In this document: positions 26,652-35,692 of the stretch, in pieces
How positions within the stretch are numbered: position 1 is the stretch's first letter
Layout of the letters: each line of letters opens with the position of its first letter
Source: Flavobacterium sp. KACC 22761
GTDB taxonomy: Bacteria > Bacteroidota > Bacteroidia > Flavobacteriales > Flavobacteriaceae
Length of the DNA: 64,000 bases
Direction: 5' to 3'
Assembly (NCBI RefSeq): GCF_034058155.1
Contig: NZ_CP139148.1
Span: 124,001-188,000, forward strand
Notes under the pieces: model-generated
Told to the model about the DNA's origin: nothing
Seen by the model: the letters and a program-made list of their open reading frames with translations, nothing else
Database searches by the model: none
Made by a program: the position numbers and the translations under genes

Positions 26652-29600
26652 TTAAAATGATAAGTTTAAACTAAGTGAATAAATTCTTGAAAAAGGATAA
26701 TCGATACCTCGTTCTGCTTTGATAGAAGACAATAAGAAAAATTCATTTGCGAATACATTAAGTCCTAATCCTGTTAGTCCTGCTCTTTTTAGCCAAGCTC
26801 TATCGGTTACTCGATATCCTAAACGAATCGACTCTCCTGCGATATAATCGTCTTTTTGAATAAAACGAGAGGATATTGGGGTTTCATTTGTTAAACCAAT
26901 AGCTTTGAATTGTGCTTCTTGTCCTGGTGTTGTCCAACGATCTGTAAAAGCTCTAACATCTTGATTTTCAAAAATACTTTGCTTAGAAATATTCTCTACT
27001 TTGTTGTATAATGCTGTATTGAATCGCTCTGCGCCAAAACTGTATCGTACAAATAATCCGAAGCTAAAGCCCTTATACGTCACGTTTGTAGAAACAACTC
27101 CTGTAGCAGTCTCTCTCGAATTCCCCATTACAACCTCATCTTTTTTGTCTAATGTAAAAGTCGATTGTCCATTTTTCTTCAAGAAAACTTCTCTACCTGT
27201 TGCAGGATCGATTCCTAATGAAGGAACAGCCCAAAGATCGTTGCTGCTCGCTCCATCATAATAACGAGTAAGACTTGATGTTTTTTGAGCAGCGTCATTT
27301 AAAGAAGAAAGCGCATTATTGAAACCACCTAATTTATTACCGCCTGAAGCTCCCATTATACCAACGCCCCAGATAAAATTCTTTTGAAGATTATAAATAA
27401 AGTTGTAGTTCACTTTCCACTCGATACCTTCTGTATCTAAATAACCAACATTTAACGGATATGAATTTACTCCTGTTGAAGCCGCTAAGTTTATAGCAAC
27501 AATTTGTGGAGAAGTTTTACGTTTGTAAGCACCTAATGTTGCTGTCAGTCTGTTTCTGAACATCCCCAAATCTAATCCAACAGATAAATCTTTGGTTCTT
27601 TGTGGTTCTAAATTTGGATTTGCCAATTGAGAAACGGCTAATCCTGGGCCAAAAACATTAGTATTAATATTATAAGTATAAACATCATAAGAAGCAAAGC
27701 CTAATAAATTTTGGTTTCCTGTCTGCCCTATGTTTCCACGAAGTTTTAAAATATTGACAATGTTTTCATTCATTTTGAACTCATTGTTGATATTCCATCC
27801 CAAACCTACGCCCCAATATGGAGAATATTTTTTGTTGGTTCCAAAATTGGTTGCTCCCGACATTGTCTGTGTAAAATCAAACAAATATTTCCTGTCGTAA
27901 GCATAGTTGATTTGATTGGTTAAATCAACGTTTCGAATTAATTGAGTATATACTTGAGGTTTTCCGTTTGCCTCATATCCAAAAGCAAATGCTGGGTTTC
28001 CTTCAACACCCAATGGAAATCCTCTCAAAGTGGTACTAAAAGCATTATTTGTGGTTTCTGATGCAGAAGCTCTAATAGTGTAATTGAAAGAATGCACATT
28101 TCCAAAAACATTAGAATAAGTAGCTCCCAAATTAGCATTCCATTTATCAGTAATTGCCTCATTTTTGAAATATGATCCTTTTTCCGTCGCAATATTGCTA
28201 ATATATCTAGTATCGTCTGGTGATACAAAAACAGTTGAAATTGTACTGTTTCTAGATACCGATAAAGCTCCCGTCGTTTTAAGATGCGGATTTATGTCAT
28301 AATTAATAGCAAAGTTATTGGTAAAATTGAAGGCATTTGATTTATCATAACTTCCCAAGAAAACATTGTAAAGCGGATTTGCTGCTTGATTTACCACAAT
28401 ATTTTTTTGCTCCAATGGAAATGAAGAACCGTCCAAATAGCGTGTTATAACTCCGTCTTTATTATATTTTGGATAATACGGACTTACTTTTGCCCAAGTT
28501 TCAAAAGAACCATAAGGAGATTCTTGATTATCTCCTCCAGAAACAAAAAATTGATTATTAATACTCAATTTATTTTTGCGGTAAGTTAATGTTGTATTAT
28601 ATCCCCAGGTATTATGCTCAGTTCCTTTCATAGTTCCTGTAAGCTTTTTATAATTGCCTGCGATATTAAATCTGAATTCATCACTTCCTCCACCAAAATT
28701 CAAACTGTGTCCAGATGTAATCCCCATTTGGATTGGCTCATTTAACCAATATGTATCAATTCCGCTACGCACACCTGCTAAACGTCTTTGATATTCTTTT
28801 TGTACTTTAAAGTCAAATTCAGAAGCAGGATTAGAAGTAGTATATACTCCAGAAAGTCTCTCAAACTCAAGTTTTTGTTCAGCATTCATTAAATGATAAA
28901 CACTTAAATCTGCTACTTCATAAGAAGAATTATAAACATAATTGAACTGCAATTGTCCAGGCAGAGGTTTATTAGTTTCGATAACTACAACACCGTTCGC
29001 AGAACGAGAACCGTACAATGCCGTTGAAGCGGCGTCTTTTAATAAAGTGATGCTCGCAATTCTGTTGATATCTAAATCGACAACTTGCTGCAAAGTTGTT
29101 GGAAATCCGTCCAAAATAAACAACGGTTGATTTGGATCGTCCCTAAATTGGCTGTCAACTTGATTGGCTGTTAAACTTGTCTGCCCTCTCACCTCGATTG
29201 TTGGCAGAATATTCGGGTTCGAACCTGCAATATTGTTATTGACAACAATAAAAGATGGATCTAGTGTTTTTAAAGCCTGAACTGCATTTTGAGTCGAAAT
29301 TTGTCTTAATTCTTCTCCTCTAAAAGTCGTTACCGCACCAGTTATCAATTCTTTTTTACGAACTGTAACTCCAGTATTTACCACAACCCCTTCAAGTTCT
29401 TTTCGTTCTTCCTGAAGTTTAACGTTGATTACTTTTCTCTTATTAACCTCAACAATTTGTGCTCGATGGCCAACATAAGTAAATAAAATCTGTCCATCTT
29501 CTGGAGCTGTAATAGTATACCTTCCGTCAAAATCAGTTTGAACGGCTGTTTTTGTACCTTTTACAATTATGTTTACGCCCGGAAGCGGTTCATTTTTATC

Positions 29601-30029
29601 ATTGGTAACGATACCTTTGATTTCAATAGATTTGGATTGCAGTACTACAACTTTCTCAGCTGGTATTTCTTTTACTAAAATTATATTTCCATTCGTAAAG
29701 CTGAAATTGAAATTTTTGCTTGGAAAACTGGCTTCCAGTAAATCATTTACCTTGATTTTACCCTTTTTCAAATGTACTTTTGGCAATTTCTTGAATAAAT
29801 CTTCCTGATAAATAAAAGTGTAGTCTGTTTGTTGTTTGATAATGTCAAAAACTTCATCAACAGTTACCGTTTTATCGGTTGCAATTACAATTTTTGTGTT
29901 TTGTGAAAATAAATTTGCGGGAGAAAAACCAAAAATTGCAGTACAAAACAAGAATATAAAAGTTCTCATAATGTTAATAATTAGCCGTTTTCTAATATAG
30001 AAAATAGCACTGGTTAATTTAAATTTCAT
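26652..30029 (-). CDS. SusC/RagA TonB-dependent transporter with STN signalling domain
   Basis: 1125 residues from the start at 30029. An internal ATG at 29969 begins the hydrophobic signal (MRTFIFLFCTAIFGF), but the longer start resembles the extended leader of other Flavobacterial SusC. Order of domains: STN (about 55-115, TVDEVFDIIKQQTDYTFIYQ), carboxypeptidase-like beta domain (ITVKGTKTAV-like turn at about 155), plug (about 220-350, DGFPTTLQQVVDLDINRIAS) and barrel. The STN domain contacts FecR and turns ligand binding into a sigma-factor signal. Followed by susD after 5 bases. The SusC of the xylose locus has no STN, so the two systems are regulated differently. Confidence 0.92.
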   Translation of the reverse strand: MKFKLTSAIFYIRKRLIINIMRTFIFLFCTAIFGFSPANLFSQNTKIVIATDKTVTVDEVFDIIKQQTDYTFIYQEDLFKKLPKVHLKKGKIKVNDLLEASFPSKNFNFSFTNGNIILVKEIPAEKVVVLQSKSIEIKGIVTNDKNEPLPGVNIIVKGTKTAVQTDFDGRYTITAPEDGQILFTYVGHRAQIVEVNKRKVINVKLQEERKELEGVVVNTGVTVRKKELITGAVTTFRGEELRQISTQNAVQALKTLDPSFIVVNNNIAGSNPNILPTIEVRGQTSLTANQVDSQFRDDPNQPLFILDGFPTTLQQVVDLDINRIASITLLKDAASTALYGSRSANGVVVIETNKPLPGQLQFNYVYNSSYEVADLSVYHLMNAEQKLEFERLSGVYTTSNPASEFDFKVQKEYQRRLAGVRSGIDTYWLNEPIQMGITSGHSLNFGGGSDEFRFNIAGNYKKLTGTMKGTEHNTWGYNTTLTYRKNKLSINNQFFVSGGDNQESPYGSFETWAKVSPYYPKYNKDGVITRYLDGSSFPLEQKNIVVNQAANPLYNVFLGSYDKSNAFNFTNNFAINYDINPHLKTTGALSVSRNSTISTVFVSPDDTRYISNIATEKGSYFKNEAITDKWNANLGATYSNVFGNVHSFNYTIRASASETTNNAFSTTLRGFPLGVEGNPAFAFGYEANGKPQVYTQLIRNVDLTNQINYAYDRKYLFDFTQTMSGATNFGTNKKYSPYWGVGLGWNINNEFKMNENIVNILKLRGNIGQTGNQNLLGFASYDVYTYNINTNVFGPGLAVSQLANPNLEPQRTKDLSVGLDLGMFRNRLTATLGAYKRKTSPQIVAINLAASTGVNSYPLNVGYLDTEGIEWKVNYNFIYNLQKNFIWGVGIMGASGGNKLGGFNNALSSLNDAAQKTSSLTRYYDGASSNDLWAVPSLGIDPATGREVFLKKNGQSTFTLDKKDEVVMGNSRETATGVVSTNVTYKGFSFGLFVRYSFGAERFNTALYNKVENISKQSIFENQDVRAFTDRWTTPGQEAQFKAIGLTNETPISSRFIQKDDYIAGESIRLGYRVTDRAWLKRAGLTGLGLNVFANEFFLLSSIKAERGIDYPFSRIYSLSLNLSF

Positions 30030-30140
30030 AAATTTACATGTTAATTGGTTGGTTGGTTTTAAAACTGATTAATTGATTAATACACAGAAAGGGATGAAGT
30101 GCGGTACGGTGAGAGGTCTGAACTTTAATCCCTTTTCTTT

Positions 30141-31289
30141 TTATTTTATTATAATCTTATTGTCTTTTTTCTCATAGGCATTAATGAAATTAATATTCTT
30201 GATCGTGGTTAATATGTCTTCTAATTTTTGATTTTTATTCAAAACACCATTAAATCTTACGTTTCCTAGAGCAGGATCTGCAAACTCAATATCAACATCA
30301 TACCATCTAGACAATACTTTTGCGATATCTTTAAGTGGCATTCCTTTAAAAACAAACAATCCTTTTCTCCAAGAAATTTCGTTGTACACATCAACTTCAG
30401 AAATTGAAATACTTCCGTTAGAACCACTAATTCTAGATTGTTGGTCTGGAGCCAAAATTTCTTTATTACTGGAATTGCTCACAGCAACTTTCCCTTTTAC
30501 CAATGTGGTATAAATTGTCGTTTCGTCTTTGTAGGCCTTAATATTAAATTCGGTTCCAATAACTTCAACATTCTGTCCTTGAGTTTTGACTTTAAATTTT
30601 GAGCCTTTATGTTTTGTACTTGGCGAAACTTCAAAATAAGCTTCTCCGTAAACCAATTCCACTTGTCTGATTTCGCCATCCACAAAAGCAACAGGATATT
30701 TTAATTGTGATTCTGAGTTCAGCCAAACTTTTGTACTATCGGCCAATTGAACAAAAAACTGTCCTCCTCTTGGAATCGTTAAAAAATTATTTGCGATCGC
30801 GGCAGTTTTGCCATCTTTTGAATTGTAGATTAATTTCTCGCCATTACTAGAAACATTTCCTTGACTATAGGATTCTCCCCTTTTCAATTCGATAACAGAA
30901 CCGTCTTCTAATGTCAATGTTGCTTTATCGCTTCCAATCAAAATATTTTTATGAGCAACAACTGGAATATTTTGTCTTGTATTTTTTCCTGTATGGAATA
31001 AAAGCGAAATTGAAATCAGCATCGCCACTGAAGCCGCAACCGCAACTTTAAAACTTGTTCTAGAATAAAATGGCCTTAGCGGAATAATTTTTGTTTCTTC
31101 AGACTTTATTGTCCTCTGAATCCGATTCAGCATTTTATTCTGAATTTCTTCTTTTGATCCTAACGCATCATCCCATTCTTCTGAAGTTTGAAAACTTTCG
31201 TAAAAATGCAACAACTGCTTATTCTCCTCCCGATTCGTATCGCCAGAAAGATATCTGTTTAATAACGTTAAGAATTCTTCTTTTTTCAT
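30141..31289 (-). CDS. FecR-family anti-sigma factor
   Basis: 382 residues. The N-terminal cytosolic segment (1-79) binds the sigma factor, a single membrane helix lies at about 80-100 (FKVAVAASVAMLISISLLFH), the FecR beta domain spans about 115-290, and a DUF4974/STN-like C-terminal domain follows (GMPLKDIAKVLSRWYDVDIEF). It links the STN domain of the outer-membrane SusC to the ECF sigma factor, one gene upstream. Spacing is 173 bases from the sigma gene and 111 from susC, where extra promoters could lie. Confidence 0.9.
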   Translation of the reverse strand: MKKEEFLTLLNRYLSGDTNREENKQLLHFYESFQTSEEWDDALGSKEEIQNKMLNRIQRTIKSEETKIIPLRPFYSRTSFKVAVAASVAMLISISLLFHTGKNTRQNIPVVAHKNILIGSDKATLTLEDGSVIELKRGESYSQGNVSSNGEKLIYNSKDGKTAAIANNFLTIPRGGQFFVQLADSTKVWLNSESQLKYPVAFVDGEIRQVELVYGEAYFEVSPSTKHKGSKFKVKTQGQNVEVIGTEFNIKAYKDETTIYTTLVKGKVAVSNSSNKEILAPDQQSRISGSNGSISISEVDVYNEISWRKGLFVFKGMPLKDIAKVLSRWYDVDIEFADPALGNVRFNGVLNKNQKLEDILTTIKNINFINAYEKKDNKIIIK

Positions 31290-31462
31290 TTTTTTTATTA
31301 TTAATGCAGGAGTATATTAGGTAAGTATCTAAAAAGACATTTACCCCCTAGTCCAAATTCTATTTTTTTTTGATTTTTTTTATCCTTTTAAGAAAAACCT
31401 CGCCAGAAACCAGAAAATTCAACGCTTTAGGCTTATAATCGGCAAACATTTTTTGTTTTCTT

Positions 31463-32053
31463 TTAAAGATTTTCAGAAAGCCATAAAATCATCGCCGCGC
31501 CCAATGAGCTTCCCATCGACAAACGAATCGTTTGAAGTGCTTTTGTAATGTGATTTTCGACTGTTTTGATTGAAATATTCAAACGCTCAGCAATTTCTTT
31601 ATGACTAAGCTGTTCTTCGCGACTCAGTTTATAAACAGCCTGACATTTTTCGGGAAGTGCCTCAATAATCAAATTAAGTTGTTGCACTAATTCTTCATGC
31701 ATCAACTGTGTTTCGGGCGTTGTATATTGAAAACGTTTTTCTAAATCATCAAAAAGCTCGACCTTGATTTTGTCTTTATTCTTTTTTAAATGATTAAAAA
31801 CTTGGTAACGTGCACAAGCATACATATAGCCTTTTAAAGAAATGTGGATTTCTAATTTTTCGCGATTGTGCCAAATGTTCATGAAGATATCCTGAATAAT
31901 ATCTTCGCACAATTCTTTATCTTTTATGATATTATAAGCCGAAATAAAAAGTGCCTGCCAAAAGGTATTGTACAATTCCGTCAACGCCGATTCATCTCCG
32001 GAGCGAAGACGATCAATTAAAATCTTATCTTGATTTGAGGATAACGATTGCAA
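31463..32053 (-). CDS. ECF sigma-70 factor, FecI-like
   Basis: 196 residues with region 2 (about 20-90, DIIQDIFMNIWHNREKLEI) and region 4 (about 125-180, QLSHKEIAERLNISIKTVEN). It directs RNA polymerase to the promoters of the downstream FecR-SusCD-protease genes when released by FecR. The C-terminal GAAMILWLSE extension is hydrophobic, as in several Bacteroidetes members. It is the first gene of the locus. Confidence 0.9.
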   Translation of the reverse strand: MQSLSSNQDKILIDRLRSGDESALTELYNTFWQALFISAYNIIKDKELCEDIIQDIFMNIWHNREKLEIHISLKGYMYACARYQVFNHLKKNKDKIKVELFDDLEKRFQYTTPETQLMHEELVQQLNLIIEALPEKCQAVYKLSREEQLSHKEIAERLNISIKTVENHITKALQTIRLSMGSSLGAAMILWLSENL

Positions 32054-32461
32054 CTTTTTGGCTTTTGGAAAATTGAATAATTCGCAACAAACTTAATAAT
32101 ATTATCTAATAATCCTAATTTGCTCAACCACACAACGCGCGCTTAACATTATTCAAATAATTCCATGAAAGTCTCTAATCGCTATAAATTTGATAATTTC
32201 ACAAACTTAAAAATCTAAAAAATTTGACTTTATATAATTTTTTAGATTTTAAAAACAGATTTTTCAAACAGCCCTTTGTTAAGATAAAATCATTTTTTTG
32301 TCAAGAATAGCTAAAATACCGTAGCCAATTTCTTAGATCGCAAATTTGAGCGAAAGCAACTTTTAGAAATTAGTAAAAAAACTTTACTATATTTTTTAAC
32401 ACTTAGTTTGAAAATACTCTAAGGCAAAAAAAAATCGGAAGAAACTTCCGATTTTAAATTT
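32054..32461. promoter_or_regulatory. Spacer upstream of the sigma gene with two TAnnTTTG boxes
   Basis: Between the sigma factor start and the nrdA stop. On the minus strand two identical TAAGTTTG boxes (32095-32088 and 32219-32212) fit the -7 consensus and could start transcription of the sigma gene. No clear -33 is at the usual distance for either. The end near nrdA holds its terminator. Nothing else was recognised. Confidence 0.35.
32427..32456 (-). terminator. Terminator after nrdA
   Basis: AAAATCGGAAG (32431-32441) pairs perfectly with CTTCCGATTTT (32445-32455). On the minus strand the stem is followed by a T-run just after the nrdA stop at 32462. Confidence 0.85.
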
Positions 32462-34159
32462 TTATGATTCACAACTGCTGCAGGTAACCAAACTTGTAAC
32501 CAATTCTTTTGAAACACTCTGGCTTCTTTGGTAATACAAGCTTTTGATTCCGAGTTGCCAAGATTCGATCATTAATCTATTTACTTCTTTAATAGGCAAT
32601 TCTGCAGGAATATTAAGATTTAAACTTTGTCCTTGATCTACAAATTTTTGACGAATCGCAGCTTGTTGTACAATTTCGAGCTGACTGATTTCTTTGAACG
32701 TTTTAAAAACGTCTTTTTCGGTTTGCGAAAGTTCTTCCATGTGCTGCACGCTTCCTCCATTTAGCATAATTCCTCTCCATACCTCTTCGTTGTCAAGGCC
32801 TTTGTTTTCCAGCAGTTTTTTTAAATATTTATTCTTGCGCATAAAATTTCCTTTGCTCAAACCTGCTTTGTAATAATTACTACTAAAAGGTTCAATTCCC
32901 GGAGAAGTTTGCCCTAAAATTGCTGATGATGACGTTGTTGGAGCAATAGCCATTGTAGTTGTATTTCGTCTTCCGTATCCTTTTAGCAATTCTGGTTCAC
33001 CATAAATTCGGGCTAAGTCTTGAGTGGCTTTATCGGCTTTGTCGCTAATGTGTTTGAAAATTTCTGTTGTTTTCATTTTAGCTTCCAAGCCTTCAAACGG
33101 AATCATATTTTTCTGTAAATACGAATGCCATCCTAGAACTCCTAAACCTAAAGCACGATGTCTTTTTGCAAATTTATTCGCCGCAGAAAGATAATAATTG
33201 CCTTCGGTTTTCTCTATAAATTCCTGTAAAACGGCATCCAAGAAAAATATCGCCAATTTTACGGCTTCAGTATCTTTCCATTCCTCGTAAAGCTCCAAAT
33301 TCATTGACGAAAGACAGCAAATAAATGATTCATCAAAATCAGATGGAAGCATAATTTCACTGCACAAATTACTCGCGTTGATACGCAGATTTTTATCTTT
33401 ATAAACTTGCGGTTTGTTTTTATTTACGTTGTCACTGAAAAAAATATAAGGCAATCCTTTTTGCTGACGGCTTTCTAGGACTTTCGCCCAAATTTGGCGT
33501 TTTTCAATATCGCCGTCAATCATTTCTTGCATCCAATAATCAGGAACGCAAATTCCTGTGAATAAATTCTGAATTGGATTTCCAATGCTTTTTATCTTTA
33601 AAAATTCCTCAATATCAGGATGATCAACATCTAAATATGCTGCAAATGCGCCACGGCGAACGCCACCTTGCGAAATTGTATCCATTGCAGTATCAAAAAG
33701 TTTCATAAAACTTACGGCACCACTACTTTTTCCGTTATCAGTTACGGCGCTTCCTCGGCCACGCATTTCACCAAAATAACCTGAAGTTCCACCGCCAATC
33801 TTTGTTTGCATAATAACCTCGCCAAGCTTGTGCGTGATTCCTTCAATTTTATCCGGAATATGAACATTGAAACACGAAATTGGCAAACCTCGTTCTGTAC
33901 CCATATTTGCCCAAACTGGCGAGCTGATGCTCATCCAGCCGCGTTCGATCATTTCAACAAAAGACTCTTTCAGTTCAGGTTTATAAAGTCTTCTAGCAGC
34001 CGCTGCACAAATTCTGTCAATTGCACCTTCGATCGTTTCACCTTTTAAAAGATAACCGCGATTCAATATTTGTTCACTTTCGGAGTTTTTCCACCACATT
34101 TTATTTCCAGCGTCGCTCATCGGTCTGCTTTCTTCATTTATATCTATAATATTCATCAT
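32462..34159 (-). CDS. nrdA: Ribonucleotide reductase large subunit, short form without ATP-cone
   Basis: 565 residues. Reduces ribonucleotides to deoxyribonucleotides. Seen are the first active-site cysteine region (GLPISCFN), NLCSEIML with the radical-initiating Cys, the MNLE loop, the radical-transfer NYYK tyrosines and a C-terminal TCSSCES pair (Cys560/Cys563) for re-reduction. The usual N-terminal ATP-cone of about 90 residues is missing: the catalytic domain starts almost at once (WWKNSESEQILNRGYLLKG). Class I from the nrdB partner, which is directly upstream (9-base gap). Length is typical of ATP-cone-less forms, not a truncation. Confidence 0.92.
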   Translation of the reverse strand: MMNIIDINEESRPMSDAGNKMWWKNSESEQILNRGYLLKGETIEGAIDRICAAAARRLYKPELKESFVEMIERGWMSISSPVWANMGTERGLPISCFNVHIPDKIEGITHKLGEVIMQTKIGGGTSGYFGEMRGRGSAVTDNGKSSGAVSFMKLFDTAMDTISQGGVRRGAFAAYLDVDHPDIEEFLKIKSIGNPIQNLFTGICVPDYWMQEMIDGDIEKRQIWAKVLESRQQKGLPYIFFSDNVNKNKPQVYKDKNLRINASNLCSEIMLPSDFDESFICCLSSMNLELYEEWKDTEAVKLAIFFLDAVLQEFIEKTEGNYYLSAANKFAKRHRALGLGVLGWHSYLQKNMIPFEGLEAKMKTTEIFKHISDKADKATQDLARIYGEPELLKGYGRRNTTTMAIAPTTSSSAILGQTSPGIEPFSSNYYKAGLSKGNFMRKNKYLKKLLENKGLDNEEVWRGIMLNGGSVQHMEELSQTEKDVFKTFKEISQLEIVQQAAIRQKFVDQGQSLNLNIPAELPIKEVNRLMIESWQLGIKSLYYQRSQSVSKELVTSLVTCSSCES

Positions 34160-34168
34160 TTTATGCTT

Positions 34169-35143
34169 TTAGAACAAATCATTTGCCGTTATACTCTTAT
34201 CATGTTTCGTATATTCTACTGGTCTTTTTGCAAAAAAATCATCCAGACTGTTGGCAAAAACTTCTTCTTCAAACCACAACATTGCTTTATAATCTTCTGC
34301 AGAAACATCAAAAACAGTAGGAATTCCAATTTGTTTTAAACTTTCATCTAGTCTAAATTTCATGAAATTAACCAAATCTGGTTTTTTGATTGATTCGATT
34401 TCTCCATCTTCAAAAATCCAATCTAAAATATCGGATTCCACATCAATCGAATATTTAACGGTATCCCTAATCGTCAATAAAGTTGCATCGTCAAAATAAT
34501 CTGGGAATTCCTCACGGATTTTATTAATAATATAAATGCCTCCATTCGCATGAATTTGTTCATCAATTGAAGTCCAAGCAATAATATTGCTCACATTTTT
34601 CATGTAGCCTTTGAATCTTGTAAACGAAAGCAAAATGGCAAACTGACTGAAAAGCGAAACATTTTCGATCAAAATACTGAACAAAATCAGCGAAACCATA
34701 TACTTTTTATTGTCTTGCGAGCGTGTATCTTTTAAAACATTTGAAAGATAATCAACACGTTTGCGGATTACTGGAACATCAAGCAATTTTTCGAATTCAT
34801 CATTATAGCCTAAAACTTCAAGTAAACGCGAATACGCTTCAGAATGTCTGAATTCGCATTCGGCAAAAGTAGTTCCGAGTCCATTGAATTCCGGTTTTGG
34901 AAAATGCTCATAAATATTTCCCCAAAAACTTTTCACTGCAACTTCAATTTGCGCAATGGCTAGTAAACTGTTTTTGATTGCTGTTTTTTCTGCCACTGAC
35001 AAATGCGAATGAAAATCCTGCGTATCAGCAGTAAAATCGACCTCTGTATGAACCCAGTACGCTTTGTTTATAGCTTCAGTAAATTGCAATACCTCCGGGT
35101 ATTCAAAAGGCTTATAATTGATTCTTTTATCAAAAATTGACAT
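34169..35143 (-). CDS. nrdB: Ribonucleotide reductase small subunit
   Basis: 324 residues. Holds the di-iron site and tyrosyl radical. Motifs: FAECEFRHSEAYSRLLEVLGY supplies a Glu and a His ligand and a Tyr four residues after the His, as in the E. coli radical site (Tyr122 equivalent). SIDEQIHANGG supplies a second Glu/His ligand pair. No ATP-cone at its N-terminus (it begins MSIFDKRINYKPFEYP), unlike some Flavobacterial NrdB proteins that carry one. First gene of the nrdB-nrdA unit; a long upstream region with repeats precedes it. Confidence 0.93.
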   Translation of the reverse strand: MSIFDKRINYKPFEYPEVLQFTEAINKAYWVHTEVDFTADTQDFHSHLSVAEKTAIKNSLLAIAQIEVAVKSFWGNIYEHFPKPEFNGLGTTFAECEFRHSEAYSRLLEVLGYNDEFEKLLDVPVIRKRVDYLSNVLKDTRSQDNKKYMVSLILFSILIENVSLFSQFAILLSFTRFKGYMKNVSNIIAWTSIDEQIHANGGIYIINKIREEFPDYFDDATLLTIRDTVKYSIDVESDILDWIFEDGEIESIKKPDLVNFMKFRLDESLKQIGIPTVFDVSAEDYKAMLWFEEEVFANSLDDFFAKRPVEYTKHDKSITANDLF

Positions 35144-35692
35144 AATGTAAAATATTAAATGGTGGATAATTCATATTAACGAAATGCCGATTTGGGAGGT
35201 ATTTTTGCATTCCGTTACTTACAAATTTAAGCCAGGCATTTTTGTTTTACTTTCTCTTTCATGTTAAAAATCGAAGCAATTATCAACAAGGAAAAATGCA
35301 GTTTTTTATTTGTTAAAAAAGTATTTATCAACAGCTCATTTTAAATCTATAATACGCAATAAACCAGTTATTTGAAAAGAATCTAAATTAAGTTGTCAAC
35401 AGAAAAAATCTCTTTTATTCTTCTATTTAAAAAAACAGTTATCAACAGCAAACTCGAAAATGAGCAAAATTTCGTCTCTGAGCCTGTTACAAAAAACAGC
35501 TTTTGAAGTCTCATTTTAAGATCTAAAAAGTTCAAACTTTAAAAAAAACAGATTAAAAAAATAAAACTAATTGTTTAATTTTAAACAATTTACAAAAATT
35601 AAGAATTGTTTAAAGTCTAATTTCTAAATCTGAGTAAAGAAATAAAAATGAGTTTTTTCTCTTAAACAATTCTCAAAATAAATCAACATAAA
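35144..35692. promoter_or_regulatory. nrdB/AraC divergent region with repeated TTATCAACA boxes
   Basis: The 549-base gap between divergent nrdB and the AraC gene holds three TTATCAACA 9-mers (35280-35288, 35325-35333, 35439-35447) and one TTGTCAACA (35393-35401), all in the same orientation. These differ by one base from the DnaA box TTATCCACA. The 9-mer is rare enough at this GC content that one or two copies are expected in the whole window, yet three occur in 170 bases. In E. coli, DnaA boxes control nrdAB. A second repeat family near the AraC start is listed separately. Confidence 0.5.
35569..35671. promoter_or_regulatory. Four AATTGTTTAA half-sites before the AraC gene
   Basis: AATTGTTTAA and its complement adjoin as a dyad with a 2-base centre at 35569-35590. 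A further AATTGTTTAA lies at 35604-35613 and its complement TTAAACAATT at 35662-35671. The last copy is 22 bases before the ATG at 35693. The arrangement suggests autoregulation by the AraC-type protein. Confidence 0.5.

Noticed and set aside
32462..34159. Truncated nrdA
   Set aside because: The shortness comes from absence of the N-terminal ATP-cone; all catalytic motifs and the C-terminal cysteine pair are present.
35280..35447. Replication origin
   Set aside because: DnaA-box-like repeats are present, but there is no dnaA gene or other origin gene, and the region is the divergent promoter of nrdB and an AraC gene.
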